From CAYPHY01 sp964410625 (GTDB taxonomy: Bacteria; Chloroflexota; Anaerolineae; Promineifilales; Promineifilaceae), in NCBI GenBank assembly GCA_964410625.1, contig CAYPHY010000026.1:1-64000 (forward strand): a stretch of 64,000 bases of DNA. Reading direction: 5' to 3'. Position 1 is the first letter of the stretch, and every line of letters begins with the position of its first letter. Below the pieces are notes generated by a model. That model saw nothing but the letters and a program-made list of their open reading frames with translations, was not told the origin of the DNA and searched no databases. Of the stretch, positions 17,953 through 26,458 are shown piece after piece. Position numbers and translations under genes: made by a program.

Positions 17953-20250
17953 CTATTCTGCTGCTTCGATTCGCACTCGCGACAAATAAAGGCGGTTGTC
18001 CAGCCACCGGCCGTCTTCGCCAACCAAGTTTAGCCGCTGCTCCGTCTCCGTTTCCTCCAGCGCCAGTTGTACCTGATAGTTTGCGCCAGCCAACGAAGGA
18101 TCAAGCAGCAGCGTATGGGGATCAGTGATCACCTCTCCCGGTTGCCAACTAGTCGTCGGCCATCCTCCGCCTTGCGGCCGTTCCTCCAAATTCGCCACCA
18201 CATTTCCCTCCTCATCCAACAAACGAAGCTGGACGATATAATCGTCCGTCATCACTTGTTGTGCTTCCCAATAAAGAGTGATGGTCAATGGTTCCCCTGG
18301 TGCCAGAGCGCGTTGGTTATATTGATAGCCCGCCAGTGTGAGCTTGTCCTCAAAACGCTGTTCCATTGGATTAGGCAAGCCGCTGCTTGTTTCATCGGCC
18401 GCTTCCACGCGCACTGCTCCCAATTCGTAAGCATCGCCAAGACCACGTCCATTGCGGCCGTCGCTGACCCCCAGCCGGTAAGCATTTGGCACATAGAAGC
18501 CAACCAATAAGCGGGCGTTGGCCGGTGTATAGGCGGTCTCCGGTAGATAGAGATCAAGCGACTCGACAAAGCGGTCTCCTGGCTCCCACTGGCTGCTGGG
18601 GAAGTTGCCCAATCCAGGATGGGTGTCGCGTTGGGCAATCATCACCCCATTTTCATCTAATAGGTGGACAAACAACAAATAGTCCCCCGGCGGTTTGCCC
18701 GTCACTTCCCAGTACAACTCGATGTGGATTGGTTCGCCAGGGTGAATTACCTGCGGGCTAAAGGCGTATCCTCTCAAGGCCACGAGTGTATCGAAGCGGA
18801 TGTTGGTGGTATTGGGAGGTGTATCTGCAGCAGCAAACGATAGCGGCCGTGCATAGGCCGCGGCCAGATAGCCAAACAAGGCGACCAACGACAAAGCGGC
18901 CATTCCTAAATAGACCAGCGGGTACAGATATTGCGCTGCTCGTCTGGAAGAGGCATCCTCTCCACTTACCCACCGGCTTAACCCATAAAAAATCAAAATA
19001 GAGAGAGAAGGTAACGCCGGAAAGAAGAAACGACCCATTGGTCCCGCCGGACTGATCAGCAAATAATTAAAGATAACGCCAAAGAAGATCAGGACGTTTA
19101 ATCCTAAGAGCAGAAGCGACGGCCGTTCGGCCGTATTGTGGTTCGCCTGTGGTGAGCTGCTTCTTCCTCGAATAAACATTCCCACCAGTAAACCGAGCAG
19201 AGCTACGGCCGTCACCATTCCCAACCCCCAATAGATCGCCGCCGGTAATGGAATCTGCCCATAGCCAAACCGCCCCCACAGGCTTGTCCAGGCATAAGGC
19301 AACTCCGACACCGCCAGCCAAAAGCTATCGACCGGATTACGCACCCCCCATAGCTCGGTCAGCCGTTCAATACCGGTCGGTTCGCCATAGAGCAACTGGT
19401 TGCGGACAAACCACCAACCGGCTAGAAGCGCCGTCACCGCGCCAATCAGCACATTCACTTCCAGCCATAAGCGCCACTGTCGCTTGCGCCAGGCAACATA
19501 GGTCACGGCCGCGCCAATCAGCAGCAAAATCGCCGCCAGATTAAACTTGCTCAATAGGGCGAAGCTGTAGAGCAGCCCGAAAACAACACCCCAGCGACGG
19601 CTCAATCCTTGTTCATCATGCAGCAAGCGCACACAGGCCAATGTCACCGCCGCTCCCGCCAGCGCGGCAATGACATCATTGTTGATTGCCCCGGCCATAT
19701 AGAGAAACATCGGGTTAAAAGCGATAAAGGCCATCCCCCCCAAGGCCAGTGCCGGCCGTCGCGGCCAGATGGTCAACCCGATCAGCCAGGTCAACCATAC
19801 CGTCCCCGCGCCAAGCAAGACGTTCACCGCCCGCGCGATGTGGGCGGCCAATGCTTCACCATGCCAGGGGAAAGCTTCATCCAGGCCGTGGAGATATTGG
19901 TTCTTGTTGTCGCGGCCGACCTCCCAATAACGATAGGCCCAAAAGGGATTCAACGGTGGCTCATAGCATACATCCCGACCCGTATCAATCGTGGATGTTG
20001 CCAACGCCGCCAGCGCGTAATAGAGTGGGGGATGATGCCCCTGTGCGCTGCAAGCCATTGCTCCTTGCACCGGCAGGCTGCGATGCTGGACGATATGGCG
20101 CACAAAGCGATAGTGGCGCAGCTCGTCTGTCGCCTCGTGCAATGGATTGACCACGCTGTAGAGCAACCCCAGCACGACAAAAGCGACAACAACCCCAACG
20201 GCCGCCCGTTGCATCGAATCTTTGTCGCCACCAAACCTACCTAACATCAT
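17953..20250 (-). CDS. Large multi-pass membrane glycosyltransferase-like protein (GT39/DUF2142 type)
   Basis: A 765-residue membrane protein with about 11-12 transmembrane helices, then two copies of a beta-rich domain. The early extracytoplasmic loop (NPLHEATDELRHYRFVRHIV) carries the acidic residue expected of GT-C enzymes that use lipid-linked sugars, and HHPPLYYALAAL is typical of this Chloroflexota group. The C-terminal beta units (about 515-625 and 640-760) share PGEPIHIELYWEVTGKPPGD / PGEPLTITLYWEAQ and HLLDENG / RLLDEEG. ATG 20250 is chosen over an upstream TTG, which would start inside a repeat. It probably belongs to one transcript with the next two genes upstream. Confidence 0.75.
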   Translation of the reverse strand: MMLGRFGGDKDSMQRAAVGVVVAFVVLGLLYSVVNPLHEATDELRHYRFVRHIVQHRSLPVQGAMACSAQGHHPPLYYALAALATSTIDTGRDVCYEPPLNPFWAYRYWEVGRDNKNQYLHGLDEAFPWHGEALAAHIARAVNVLLGAGTVWLTWLIGLTIWPRRPALALGGMAFIAFNPMFLYMAGAINNDVIAALAGAAVTLACVRLLHDEQGLSRRWGVVFGLLYSFALLSKFNLAAILLLIGAAVTYVAWRKRQWRLWLEVNVLIGAVTALLAGWWFVRNQLLYGEPTGIERLTELWGVRNPVDSFWLAVSELPYAWTSLWGRFGYGQIPLPAAIYWGLGMVTAVALLGLLVGMFIRGRSSSPQANHNTAERPSLLLLGLNVLIFFGVIFNYLLISPAGPMGRFFFPALPSLSILIFYGLSRWVSGEDASSRRAAQYLYPLVYLGMAALSLVALFGYLAAAYARPLSFAAADTPPNTTNIRFDTLVALRGYAFSPQVIHPGEPIHIELYWEVTGKPPGDYLLFVHLLDENGVMIAQRDTHPGLGNFPSSQWEPGDRFVESLDLYLPETAYTPANARLLVGFYVPNAYRLGVSDGRNGRGLGDAYELGAVRVEAADETSSGLPNPMEQRFEDKLTLAGYQYNQRALAPGEPLTITLYWEAQQVMTDDYIVQLRLLDEEGNVVANLEERPQGGGWPTTSWQPGEVITDPHTLLLDPSLAGANYQVQLALEETETEQRLNLVGEDGRWLDNRLYLSRVRIEAAE

Positions 20251-20292
20251 CCTATCCAAAATCGATGAAAATCTGCGTACTATCTGCGTCAA

Positions 20293-22545
20293 TCAGCGTC
20301 CTATTTGCAACTCCAAATGATCACGGCCGTCAACTGTCAATACTCGCTCACCCGTCATCGGATCATACAACCCAAAGACAACGGTCGCGGCCGTCTTGCC
20401 CTCTGGCACAACCAGATAATGACGTTGCACAAACAAATCACCCGTTCGCAAAGTGATTGGATCAACCCATAGCCCATCTTCATTGACCAAAAAGCCACCA
20501 TCACTATCTTGCAACTGAGCAAAGACGAGCAAACGCGGCCCGGCATAGACCCCAGGGGGCGGCGGATTGCTGATCAATGGCATGGGGGGCAAATCCAGGT
20601 CACGCGCTACCCGCCATAACAGTTCCAATGTGCCATCATCCTGGTATTTAGCATCCAGCAAACATAGCCCATTCGCAAAACAAACGGCCGTTGTCTCATC
20701 CACCACCGGCGCAGCCTCCCCGCGAAGCTGGCTGAGGACATAGCCACCATCCAAAGCTTCATCCTCCGGCAACGGCCGGTACCAATCGGCATAGGGCGCG
20801 GCCACATCGGGATAGCCGTTGAAGCTGACCGGCGGCCGCAGCAAGGCCACGCGCTCAGGATTATACCAACGCGGCCGCGCGGCCGACTGTGGATCAAGGT
20901 CAATCTCTAATGCCACGCGATCCCATGGTCCGGCCAGCAAGCCGGTGATGCCAAAGTCGGTGGGGGCAGAGTCGGCCGTATTCAGATAATCGGCCGCATC
21001 CTTGATGTCTGCCCGGTAGAGAAAACGGACCATCCCTCGTTCAGGCCACTCGACAAAGTAAGCAGGCAGGTCACGGACGGCGACACTACCGACGAGGAGG
21101 ACGGCCGCCACTCCACCGAGGATCGTCCCCCATCGCTGATACCGAATACTGGCGGCCGACCAGAGCACCCCCACCGGCAGCGCCGCCAACAAATAAACCG
21201 CCGGTTGTGCCAAGATAGTATGCCCCAGACTGGCCGGAGGCACGCTCAAAAAAGCGGGCGCAGTCCCCCCCAGCCACCAGAGGAGGAGGAAAACCAGTGG
21301 CGAGTGGCGAGTGGCGAGTGATTGAGAGACTGAGAGATTAGGAGACTGGGAGATTCTCACCTGCTCCCCTGCTCCTCTGCTCCCCTGCTCCTCTGCGCCC
21401 TTACTGCTCTGCCCACTTGCCACCTGCCACCTGCCACCTGCCACTTGCCCCTCCGCGCCTCTGCTCCTCTGCGCCTCTGCGTTTAAGATCACGCCAACAA
21501 CCGCAACCCCGACACCAAGCCAGAAGAAGATCGCGCCAATGGGGCCAAAGACCGGCCGACCAGGGATGTTGTAAAGCCATTCCGGGTCGCCGTCGCTGTG
21601 GATCATATTAAAAGCGGCCACCACATGCGCCAGCAATGGTTCGAAATTACCGGCTCGTGCTTCTACCAGTGGGACCGCCACTTCCGCGACTCGTGCCTCC
21701 GACTCCGGCTGGCGGCCGAGCGTGATCACCAGCGGCAAGGCAAGGAGGCCCGCCAACACAAACATCAACACCATCCCCCGCCAAGAACGACGCAACAACG
21801 GCCGCGCCAGCAGCAACCAATAGCCGCCAAAAGCCAACAATACCAACGGAACCCCACGCGAGGCAAAATAGGTGTAAAACCCCAGCCCCATCCATAAACC
21901 GGCGGCAAGCCAGTGACGGGTGGCGAGTGAATAGTGGGGAGCGATTGAGAGACTGGGAGACTGGGAGACTGAGAGACTTTCTCTTGCTCCCCTGCTCCTC
22001 TGCTCCTCTGCTCCTCTGCCTCTCTTCCAATTTCCTAGTCTCCTAATCTCCCAGTCTCTTTCTACCGCCCGCCAAAACCAATAAAAGGTCGCCAGCGCAA
22101 AGACGGGCATAGCCACATGGCGAATACCGACACGGGCGTACATCAGCCCCCAAAAGCTGGTTGCCAGGCAAGCGGCCGCCACCAGACCCACACGACGGCC
22201 GAACATCCGCTGTCCCAACACATAGGTTAGTGGAACCGCTAATGTGCCGAGGACGGCCGCCAGGAAGCGCATCCCCAACGCGTTCGACCCAAAAATCGCC
22301 ATTAACGGTGCTTTCAGCGCATGGTATAGGGCTTCATGGCCGGAGGCATCGGGGTAAAAAACGGCCAGATCGCCAGCAAGAATCTTCTGCGAGATCACCA
22401 ATGATTCGATCAACTCGTCATCACGCCAACCAGGGGGAACTTGCTCCAGTTGCCAGACGCGGAGGAAGAAGGCGAGGAGCGTGAGCGCCAAGATAGGCAA
22501 TTTAGTAAGCAGTAAGCGGTAGGCGGTAGGCAGTCTGGAAATCAT
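20293..22545 (-). CDS. ArnT/PMT-like glycosyltransferase family 39 protein with in-frame repeat insertions
   Basis: A 750-residue GT-C-type membrane protein. Conserved features: early loop GWRDDELIES with acidic residues, then GSNALGMRFLAAVLGTLAVPLTYVLG, and a C-terminal beta domain (RLLVFAQLQDSDGGFLVNED ... VFGLYDPMTGERV). Two low-complexity, Gln/Arg/Ser-rich stretches interrupt the membrane region (encoded at 21912-22061 and 21297-21485) and are made of the intergenic repeat families read through. The N-terminus (SRLPTAYRLLLTK) is also repeat-derived. ATG 22545 overlaps the upstream gene's stop by four bases. The sugar and acceptor are unknown. Confidence 0.8.
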   Translation of the reverse strand: MISRLPTAYRLLLTKLPILALTLLAFFLRVWQLEQVPPGWRDDELIESLVISQKILAGDLAVFYPDASGHEALYHALKAPLMAIFGSNALGMRFLAAVLGTLAVPLTYVLGQRMFGRRVGLVAAACLATSFWGLMYARVGIRHVAMPVFALATFYWFWRAVERDWEIRRLGNWKRGRGAEEQRSRGARESLSVSQSPSLSIAPHYSLATRHWLAAGLWMGLGFYTYFASRGVPLVLLAFGGYWLLLARPLLRRSWRGMVLMFVLAGLLALPLVITLGRQPESEARVAEVAVPLVEARAGNFEPLLAHVVAAFNMIHSDGDPEWLYNIPGRPVFGPIGAIFFWLGVGVAVVGVILNAEAQRSRGAEGQVAGGRWQVASGQSSKGAEEQGSRGAGEQVRISQSPNLSVSQSLATRHSPLVFLLLWWLGGTAPAFLSVPPASLGHTILAQPAVYLLAALPVGVLWSAASIRYQRWGTILGGVAAVLLVGSVAVRDLPAYFVEWPERGMVRFLYRADIKDAADYLNTADSAPTDFGITGLLAGPWDRVALEIDLDPQSAARPRWYNPERVALLRPPVSFNGYPDVAAPYADWYRPLPEDEALDGGYVLSQLRGEAAPVVDETTAVCFANGLCLLDAKYQDDGTLELLWRVARDLDLPPMPLISNPPPPGVYAGPRLLVFAQLQDSDGGFLVNEDGLWVDPITLRTGDLFVQRHYLVVPEGKTAATVVFGLYDPMTGERVLTVDGRDHLELQIGR
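21297..21485. repeat. In-frame repeat insertion 2 of the GT39 protein at 20293-22545
   Basis: Arrays of GAGTGGC, GGAGACTG, GAGCAGGG and GTGGCAG units (several families in a row), read in frame as a Gln/Ser/Arg/Gly-rich loop (NAEAQRSRGAEGQ ... SVSQSLATRHSP). No stop codon occurs in the coding frame. Confidence 0.85.
21912..22061. repeat. In-frame repeat insertion 1 of the GT39 protein at 20293-22545
   Basis: GAGTGGC, GAGACTGG and GAGCAGAGG units encode RRLGNWKRGRGAEEQRSRG ... SVSQSPSLS between two transmembrane helices. Confidence 0.85.
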
Positions 22546-24767
22546 CGAGTGATAGTCACAGTTGTCAGGTTAACGCTGGTTTCGCCAGAGGCACGGCCGT
22601 CAACCGGCAAACGCTGCTTGTTGTCCAGCGTATAAACGCCGGTCACCAGTTGGTATTCCCCCTCCGGCGTTTCGGCCGGGATGGTCAATTGATGCAACTG
22701 TAGCAGTTGATCGCCAAAGTGCCAGAACTCCCCCGGTGCGCCAAGCGCATCAGCTTGGACCACAATTGATCCATCGGCCGCCAGCAAGTGGGTAAACAGC
22801 ATCGCCTGGGGCAATGGTTGCAGAGAACGCCACAACGTCACCAGCGTTACCACCTCCCCTGGTGAGGCATCTGGTGTCTGCACTTCGTAACCCAATAAAG
22901 CCAGGCTTTCCCCAAAAGTTACCAGTGTGTTATTCGGCATCTGCAGGCGATTCCTGAGCGACAATAGATCGTTATGGTTGTCGAGGCGATAGATTCGCAC
23001 CGGTCTATCCTCATCTGTCGGCCGCATCGGCAATGTCTCAACCGGCTCCAACTCAGCGAGGTAGCTGCTTAGCTCTGGCGCAACCGGCGCAAAGCCCGGT
23101 ACAGTGAGGATCACAGGCTTGCTCCCCGGAAAGATCAGACTGCTGCGTCCATCAAACCAACGCAGGCCCGCGTTTAGTTGCTGATCGGCAACCAACAACG
23201 CAACCGCCGGGCTGTGGAAGGGGGCTGGGGTGATGGTGGAAACGGCCGCTTCCGTTACTCCCATCGCTTCTAAATAGCGCAAGGTCGTCACCAGCGTCGT
23301 TTCATACTGCACCCGTACCTCTGGCGCATTGGCCCAACGGCCGAAATAATCCCGAATGGTGCCAAGCATGGTCAGCATAAAAAACCCAGACACCGCTATC
23401 GTGGCAATCTGCAGCAACCAGCGCGGCCGCCACATCCGTGCAACTGTCCGGTAGGCGGTGACAAGCGCAATCGCCGGAAAAAGATAAACCACCGGCTGCA
23501 TCCCAATCGCTTGCGTCGTCGCCAACTCCGGCCCCGTCACCAACACCGGACTCAATCCGGCTACCAGCCAGCCCAACGCCAAAAAAGCGGCCGAGCGAGC
23601 GGGCCGTGGGTACACCGCTAGTGGCGAGTGGCGAGTGGCGAGTAAAGGAGAGAGTGAGAGACTGGGAGACTGAGAGACGCTCGCTTGCCCCTCTGCCCCT
23701 CTGCTCCCCTGCTCCTCCGCACCTCTGCCTCTCTGCGCCTCTGCGTTTAAAAAAACGACCGCTATAGCAATCACCACGCCGAGGTAAAACAACAAGCCGG
23801 TGATGAGCGGTAGAAACGGCCGTCCGGCAATATTGTAACGCCAGGCCATATCCCCCTCAATCGTGAAGAGGCGCAGGCTGGCGGCGGCATTACTCAGCAG
23901 CAATGACCAATCACCGTTGGCAGCGGCCGTCAGCGGGGCGCTCAACTCCTCAAGCCGCACTTCTATATCCGGCTGCGAGTTCAAATAAAAGAACAATGGG
24001 GCGGCGATCAAGGCGGCCGTCAACAGCGTCACGCCTAATCCAATCCACTCTCCCTTTAGCAAGCGACGTTCTACCACCATCCGGTATAAGACCACCAACG
24101 GCAACACCAACCACAACACCCGCGCCGGGATGTACGTATAAAATGTCAGCCCCAAGAACAGACCAGCCAGGGCATGACAAAGGTGACAGGGTGACAAGGT
24201 GACAAGGTGTTCGTTTTCACCTTGCCACCTCGTCACCTTGTCACCCCCTCTCCTCTGCTCCCCTGCTCCTCTGCGCCTCCGCCCTCTTTCCAATCCATTC
24301 CAGAAAAACAAGACCGCCAGCACAAACAACGCCGGTAACAACGTCGAGCGCAACGCCTGCCGCCCGGTCATCAGCGGCCAAAAGCTGACCGCCAGACCAG
24401 CGGCCGTCAACAACGCCGTCGGCCGGTCAAAGCCACGACGTACCCAGGCATACATCCCCGCCACCAGCAAGAGACTGAAATAAACGGCAACCAGCCGGTT
24501 AGCCAGATAGGTTGGTCCGGTGAAGCTCATCAAGGCGGCCGTTACATAGTCGTAAAGCGGTTCGCGCCCATAGCCAATGGTGAAATAGATCGCGTGCTGG
24601 CCGTTGACGATGTTCCACGCCGTCAGCCCATGGTCCGCCTCGTCATGGGTCAGGCCAGGGGGAACGGCCGCTAAATCATAGAGGCGCAAGAGGGCGGCCG
24701 CGAGCAGGATCAACAACATCCACCACACCCACCACGGGAAACGGACCTTTACGCTTTTGGCAAACAC
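22542..24767 (-). CDS. ArnT/PMT-like glycosyltransferase family 39 protein, second copy with in-frame repeats
   Basis: A 741-residue paralogue of the downstream gene. The early loop is PGLTHDEADHGLTAWNI with acidic residues, then GYGREPLYDYVTAALMSFTG, typical of GT39. A C-terminal beta domain follows (LALLGYEVQTPDASPGEVVT, FTHLLAADGSIVVQADALG). Low-complexity insertions sit at the same two loops as in the paralogue (encoded at about 24179-24295 and 23620-23752) but are built from a different mix of units. The start is GTG 24767 with no clear ribosome binding site. First gene of a three-gene unit. Confidence 0.8.
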   Translation of the reverse strand: MFAKSVKVRFPWWVWWMLLILLAAALLRLYDLAAVPPGLTHDEADHGLTAWNIVNGQHAIYFTIGYGREPLYDYVTAALMSFTGPTYLANRLVAVYFSLLLVAGMYAWVRRGFDRPTALLTAAGLAVSFWPLMTGRQALRSTLLPALFVLAVLFFWNGLERGRRRRGAGEQRRGGDKVTRWQGENEHLVTLSPCHLCHALAGLFLGLTFYTYIPARVLWLVLPLVVLYRMVVERRLLKGEWIGLGVTLLTAALIAAPLFFYLNSQPDIEVRLEELSAPLTAAANGDWSLLLSNAAASLRLFTIEGDMAWRYNIAGRPFLPLITGLLFYLGVVIAIAVVFLNAEAQRGRGAEEQGSRGAEGQASVSQSPSLSLSPLLATRHSPLAVYPRPARSAAFLALGWLVAGLSPVLVTGPELATTQAIGMQPVVYLFPAIALVTAYRTVARMWRPRWLLQIATIAVSGFFMLTMLGTIRDYFGRWANAPEVRVQYETTLVTTLRYLEAMGVTEAAVSTITPAPFHSPAVALLVADQQLNAGLRWFDGRSSLIFPGSKPVILTVPGFAPVAPELSSYLAELEPVETLPMRPTDEDRPVRIYRLDNHNDLLSLRNRLQMPNNTLVTFGESLALLGYEVQTPDASPGEVVTLVTLWRSLQPLPQAMLFTHLLAADGSIVVQADALGAPGEFWHFGDQLLQLHQLTIPAETPEGEYQLVTGVYTLDNKQRLPVDGRASGETSVNLTTVTITR
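23620..23752. repeat. In-frame repeat insertion 2 of the GT39 protein at 22542-24767
   Basis: GAGTGGC, GAGACTGGGA and GGAGCAGAGG units encode NAEAQRGRGAEEQGSRGAEG ... SVSQSPSLSLSPLLATRHSP at the loop homologous to insertion 2 of the neighbour. Confidence 0.85.
24179..24295. repeat. In-frame repeat insertion 1 of the GT39 protein at 22542-24767
   Basis: GGTGACAAGGTGACAGG-type arrays in inverted orientation plus GAGCAGAGG units encode RGAGEQRRGGDKVTRWQGEN ... LVTLSPCHL. The first part is the same family as the intergenic array at 8720-8816. Confidence 0.85.
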
Positions 24768-24811
24768 AGTCTAATCGTAAGGCTGAACATAGATGATAAC
24801 GGAATCCGCAA

Positions 24812-24857
24812 TTAGTCAGCAGTAGACAGTTTATCCTAACTGCCGACTGCCAACTGA
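24812..24857. repeat. Inverted CAGCAGTAGACAGT-type array
   Basis: AGTCAGCAGTAGACAGTT units facing AACTGCCGACTGCCAACTG units, upstream of the glycosyltransferase operon. Confidence 0.65.
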
Positions 24858-24933
24858 AAACGAATAATACGGCAACGACACGGGAGCAACAACTACGCTA
24901 AGCTGGCGCTTGCCCGATGCTTATGATAACCCA

Positions 24934-24970
24934 TAAAAAAAGAGCCTCACCTAAGGATAGGTGACGCTCT
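24934..24970 (-). terminator. Terminator of the infC-rpmI-rplT operon
   Basis: A 12-bp stem with one mismatch (AGAGCGTCACCT / AGGTGAGGCTCT on the minus strand), then a run of seven T, 32 bases after the rplT stop. Confidence 0.88.
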
Positions 24971-25001
24971 TTCTGTGGTTGACTGACGGAATCTATCGAA
25001 A

Positions 25002-25355
25002 TTAAGCCTGGGTCGCCTTTGCTACTTCCACAATGGCGGCAAAGGCCGCTTCATCACGCACAGCCAGGTCGGCCAACACCTTGCGGTCGAGCCGTACACC
25101 GGCCGTTTTCAGCCCGTGAATCAGACGGCTATAGCTCAACCCATTGGCGCGGCTGGCGGCGTTGATACGCGCAATCCACAACTGCCGGAAATCACGACGA
25201 CGCTGGCGACGGTCGCGATAGGCGTACCAATAGGATTTCATCATGGCCTCGTTGGCGCGGCGGAACAGCTTGCTGCGTGTTCCCCATTGGCCCTTGGTCA
25301 TGCCAATTATTTTCTTATGACGACGGCGTGTTACCGTCCCACCTTTCACTCTCAT
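25002..25355 (-). CDS. rplT: 50S ribosomal protein L20
   Basis: A 117-residue L20, which binds 23S rRNA early in large-subunit assembly. Conserved sequence throughout: RVKGGTVTRRRHKKII, ANEAMMKSYWYAYRDRRQRR, LWIARINAASRANGLSYSRL and LNRKVLADLA-like LDRKVLADLA. Last gene of infC-rpmI-rplT, 164 bases after rpmI. That spacer carries a repeat hairpin at 25439-25515, which is unusual inside this normally tight operon. Confidence 0.98.
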   Translation of the reverse strand: MRVKGGTVTRRRHKKIIGMTKGQWGTRSKLFRRANEAMMKSYWYAYRDRRQRRRDFRQLWIARINAASRANGLSYSRLIHGLKTAGVRLDRKVLADLAVRDEAAFAAIVEVAKATQA

Positions 25356-25438
25356 TGTTCAATACCTCGCATTTGAATTGGCCTGGACTCTTAACCCCGC
25401 AATGACTCGGAGCAAGGCCAGGCAGCGGTTTTGAAATC

Positions 25439-25515
25439 AGGAGACTAAGAGACTAAGAGATTGAGAGACTGATCTACCAATCTTCTAATCTCATAGTCTC
25501 ATAGTCTCCCAGTCT
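25439..25515. repeat. Inverted GGAGACTA-unit arrays inside the ribosomal operon
   Basis: GAGACTAAGAGACTAAGAG units facing TCTAATCTCATAGTCTC units, between rpmI and rplT. Confidence 0.85.
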
Positions 25516-25519
25516 CTTC

Positions 25520-25756
25520 TTAAGCCGGCGGATTCGCCTTGTAACGCTTCAGATAGGGGGCCAGTCGCTTGATGCGGCGACGATCGGCCGACCCTGTCAC
25601 TTCCAACATCCGCGAATAGAGCGCCTTGGCTCGCTTCGCCTTGCGGCGGCGCAAGTGGCTCTTGCCGCCCTTCGTACGCATGATTTTGCCGGTGGCGGTC
25701 ATGCGGAAACGCTTGGCGGCCGCTTTATAGGTCTTTAACTTATATTTCTTCGCCAT
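25520..25756 (-). CDS. rpmI: 50S ribosomal protein L35
   Basis: A 78-residue L35, slightly longer than the usual 64-66. The family core is clear: KLKTYKAAAKRFRMTATGKI, then KGGKSHLRRRKAKRAKALYS. The C-terminal APYLKRYKANPPA is longer than usual. Second gene of the infC operon. Confidence 0.95.
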   Translation of the reverse strand: MAKKYKLKTYKAAAKRFRMTATGKIMRTKGGKSHLRRRKAKRAKALYSRMLEVTGSADRRRIKRLAPYLKRYKANPPA

Positions 25757-25793
25757 GATTTGTCAATCCTCAACTCCGTCAGTCACTTACCAC

Positions 25794-25820
25794 AAAAAAA
25801 GCCCGGCTGGGGCTTTTTTT
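25794..25820. terminator. Hairpin with T tracts between infC and rpmI
   Basis: AAAAAAAGCCC-GGCT-GGGGCTTTTTTT: a GC-rich stem with T runs on both strands. On the operon strand it could act as a partial terminator or attenuator that lowers L35/L20 expression relative to IF-3. Confidence 0.65.
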
Positions 25821-25882
25821 ACAAACTTCAAACCAGTCAGGAGCCTTTTGGCCCGTTGTTATTAAATGTGTAAGCAAAGCAT

Positions 25883-26446
25883 TTAGTCGGCAACGGCCGC
25901 TGGCACGCCCTCTGGTGCTAATGTTAATGTCATTCGCCACCCCTCAAGGGTTGGCTGTTGCTCCACAACCGCAACGTCGCTTAACTCTTCAGCAATTTCC
26001 TGGAGCGCTTTTTGTCCAATCTCTGGATAAGAAATCTCTCTGGCCTTAAAGCGCACCATGAACTTGACCTTTTTGCCCTCGCCCAACCATTTGCGGGCAG
26101 TACGCACACCAATTTCACGATGGAAAGAGTCCGTGCGGGGGGTCAGGCGGATCGTCTTGATCTCGACTTTCTTTTGGTGCTTCCGCGCTTCGCGCTCCTT
26201 CTTGGTCTGTTCATAAGAGAACTTTCCATAATCTAGGATTCGCGCAACCGGCGGATCGGCATTTGGCGACACTTCGACCAGATCAAGATTGGCTGCCTCA
26301 GCCAGCTTGATCGCCTCATAGGTGGGCATAATCCCTTTGTGTACACCATTTTGGTCAACCACGCGCACCTCACGCGCTCTTATCTGGCGATTGATACGAT
26401 AGCTGACCGTTTCAACTCTTTTTGTTTGACGACGACTTCTTTTAAT
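25883..26446 (-). CDS. infC: Translation initiation factor IF-3, with AUU start codon
   Basis: A 187-residue IF-3, which binds the 30S subunit and discriminates start codons. The conserved N-terminal motif YRINRQIRAREVRVVDQNG and the C-terminal domain (KTIRLTPRTDSFHREIGVRTARKWL, KVKFMVRFKAREI) are intact. The frame is closed by TAG at 26468-26470, and no ATG, GTG or TTG lies between that stop and the conserved motif. The only start that suits is ATT at 26446, four bases after GAGAGAGG. An AUU start is the rule for E. coli infC, where it makes translation self-limiting. A GTG at 26368 would delete the conserved N-terminus. Confidence 0.93.
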   Translation of the reverse strand: MKRSRRQTKRVETVSYRINRQIRAREVRVVDQNGVHKGIMPTYEAIKLAEAANLDLVEVSPNADPPVARILDYGKFSYEQTKKEREARKHQKKVEIKTIRLTPRTDSFHREIGVRTARKWLGEGKKVKFMVRFKAREISYPEIGQKALQEIAEELSDVAVVEQQPTLEGWRMTLTLAPEGVPAAVAD

Positions 26447-26458
26447 ATGACCTCTCTC
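26444..26458 (-). promoter_or_regulatory. infC: Ribosome binding site and AUU start of infC
   Basis: GAGAGAGG (26451-26458) then TCAT then ATT (26444-26446). It decides the start and implies IF-3 autocontrol, as known in enterobacteria. Confidence 0.8.

Noticed and set aside
21297..22061. CRISPR array or microsatellite expansion
   Set aside because: Units are 7-10 bases, degenerate, of several families and in both orientations, with no spacers; no cas genes are present.
25883..26368. infC starting at GTG 26368
   Set aside because: It would delete the conserved IF-3 N-terminal motif; ATT 26446 has a proper ribosome site.
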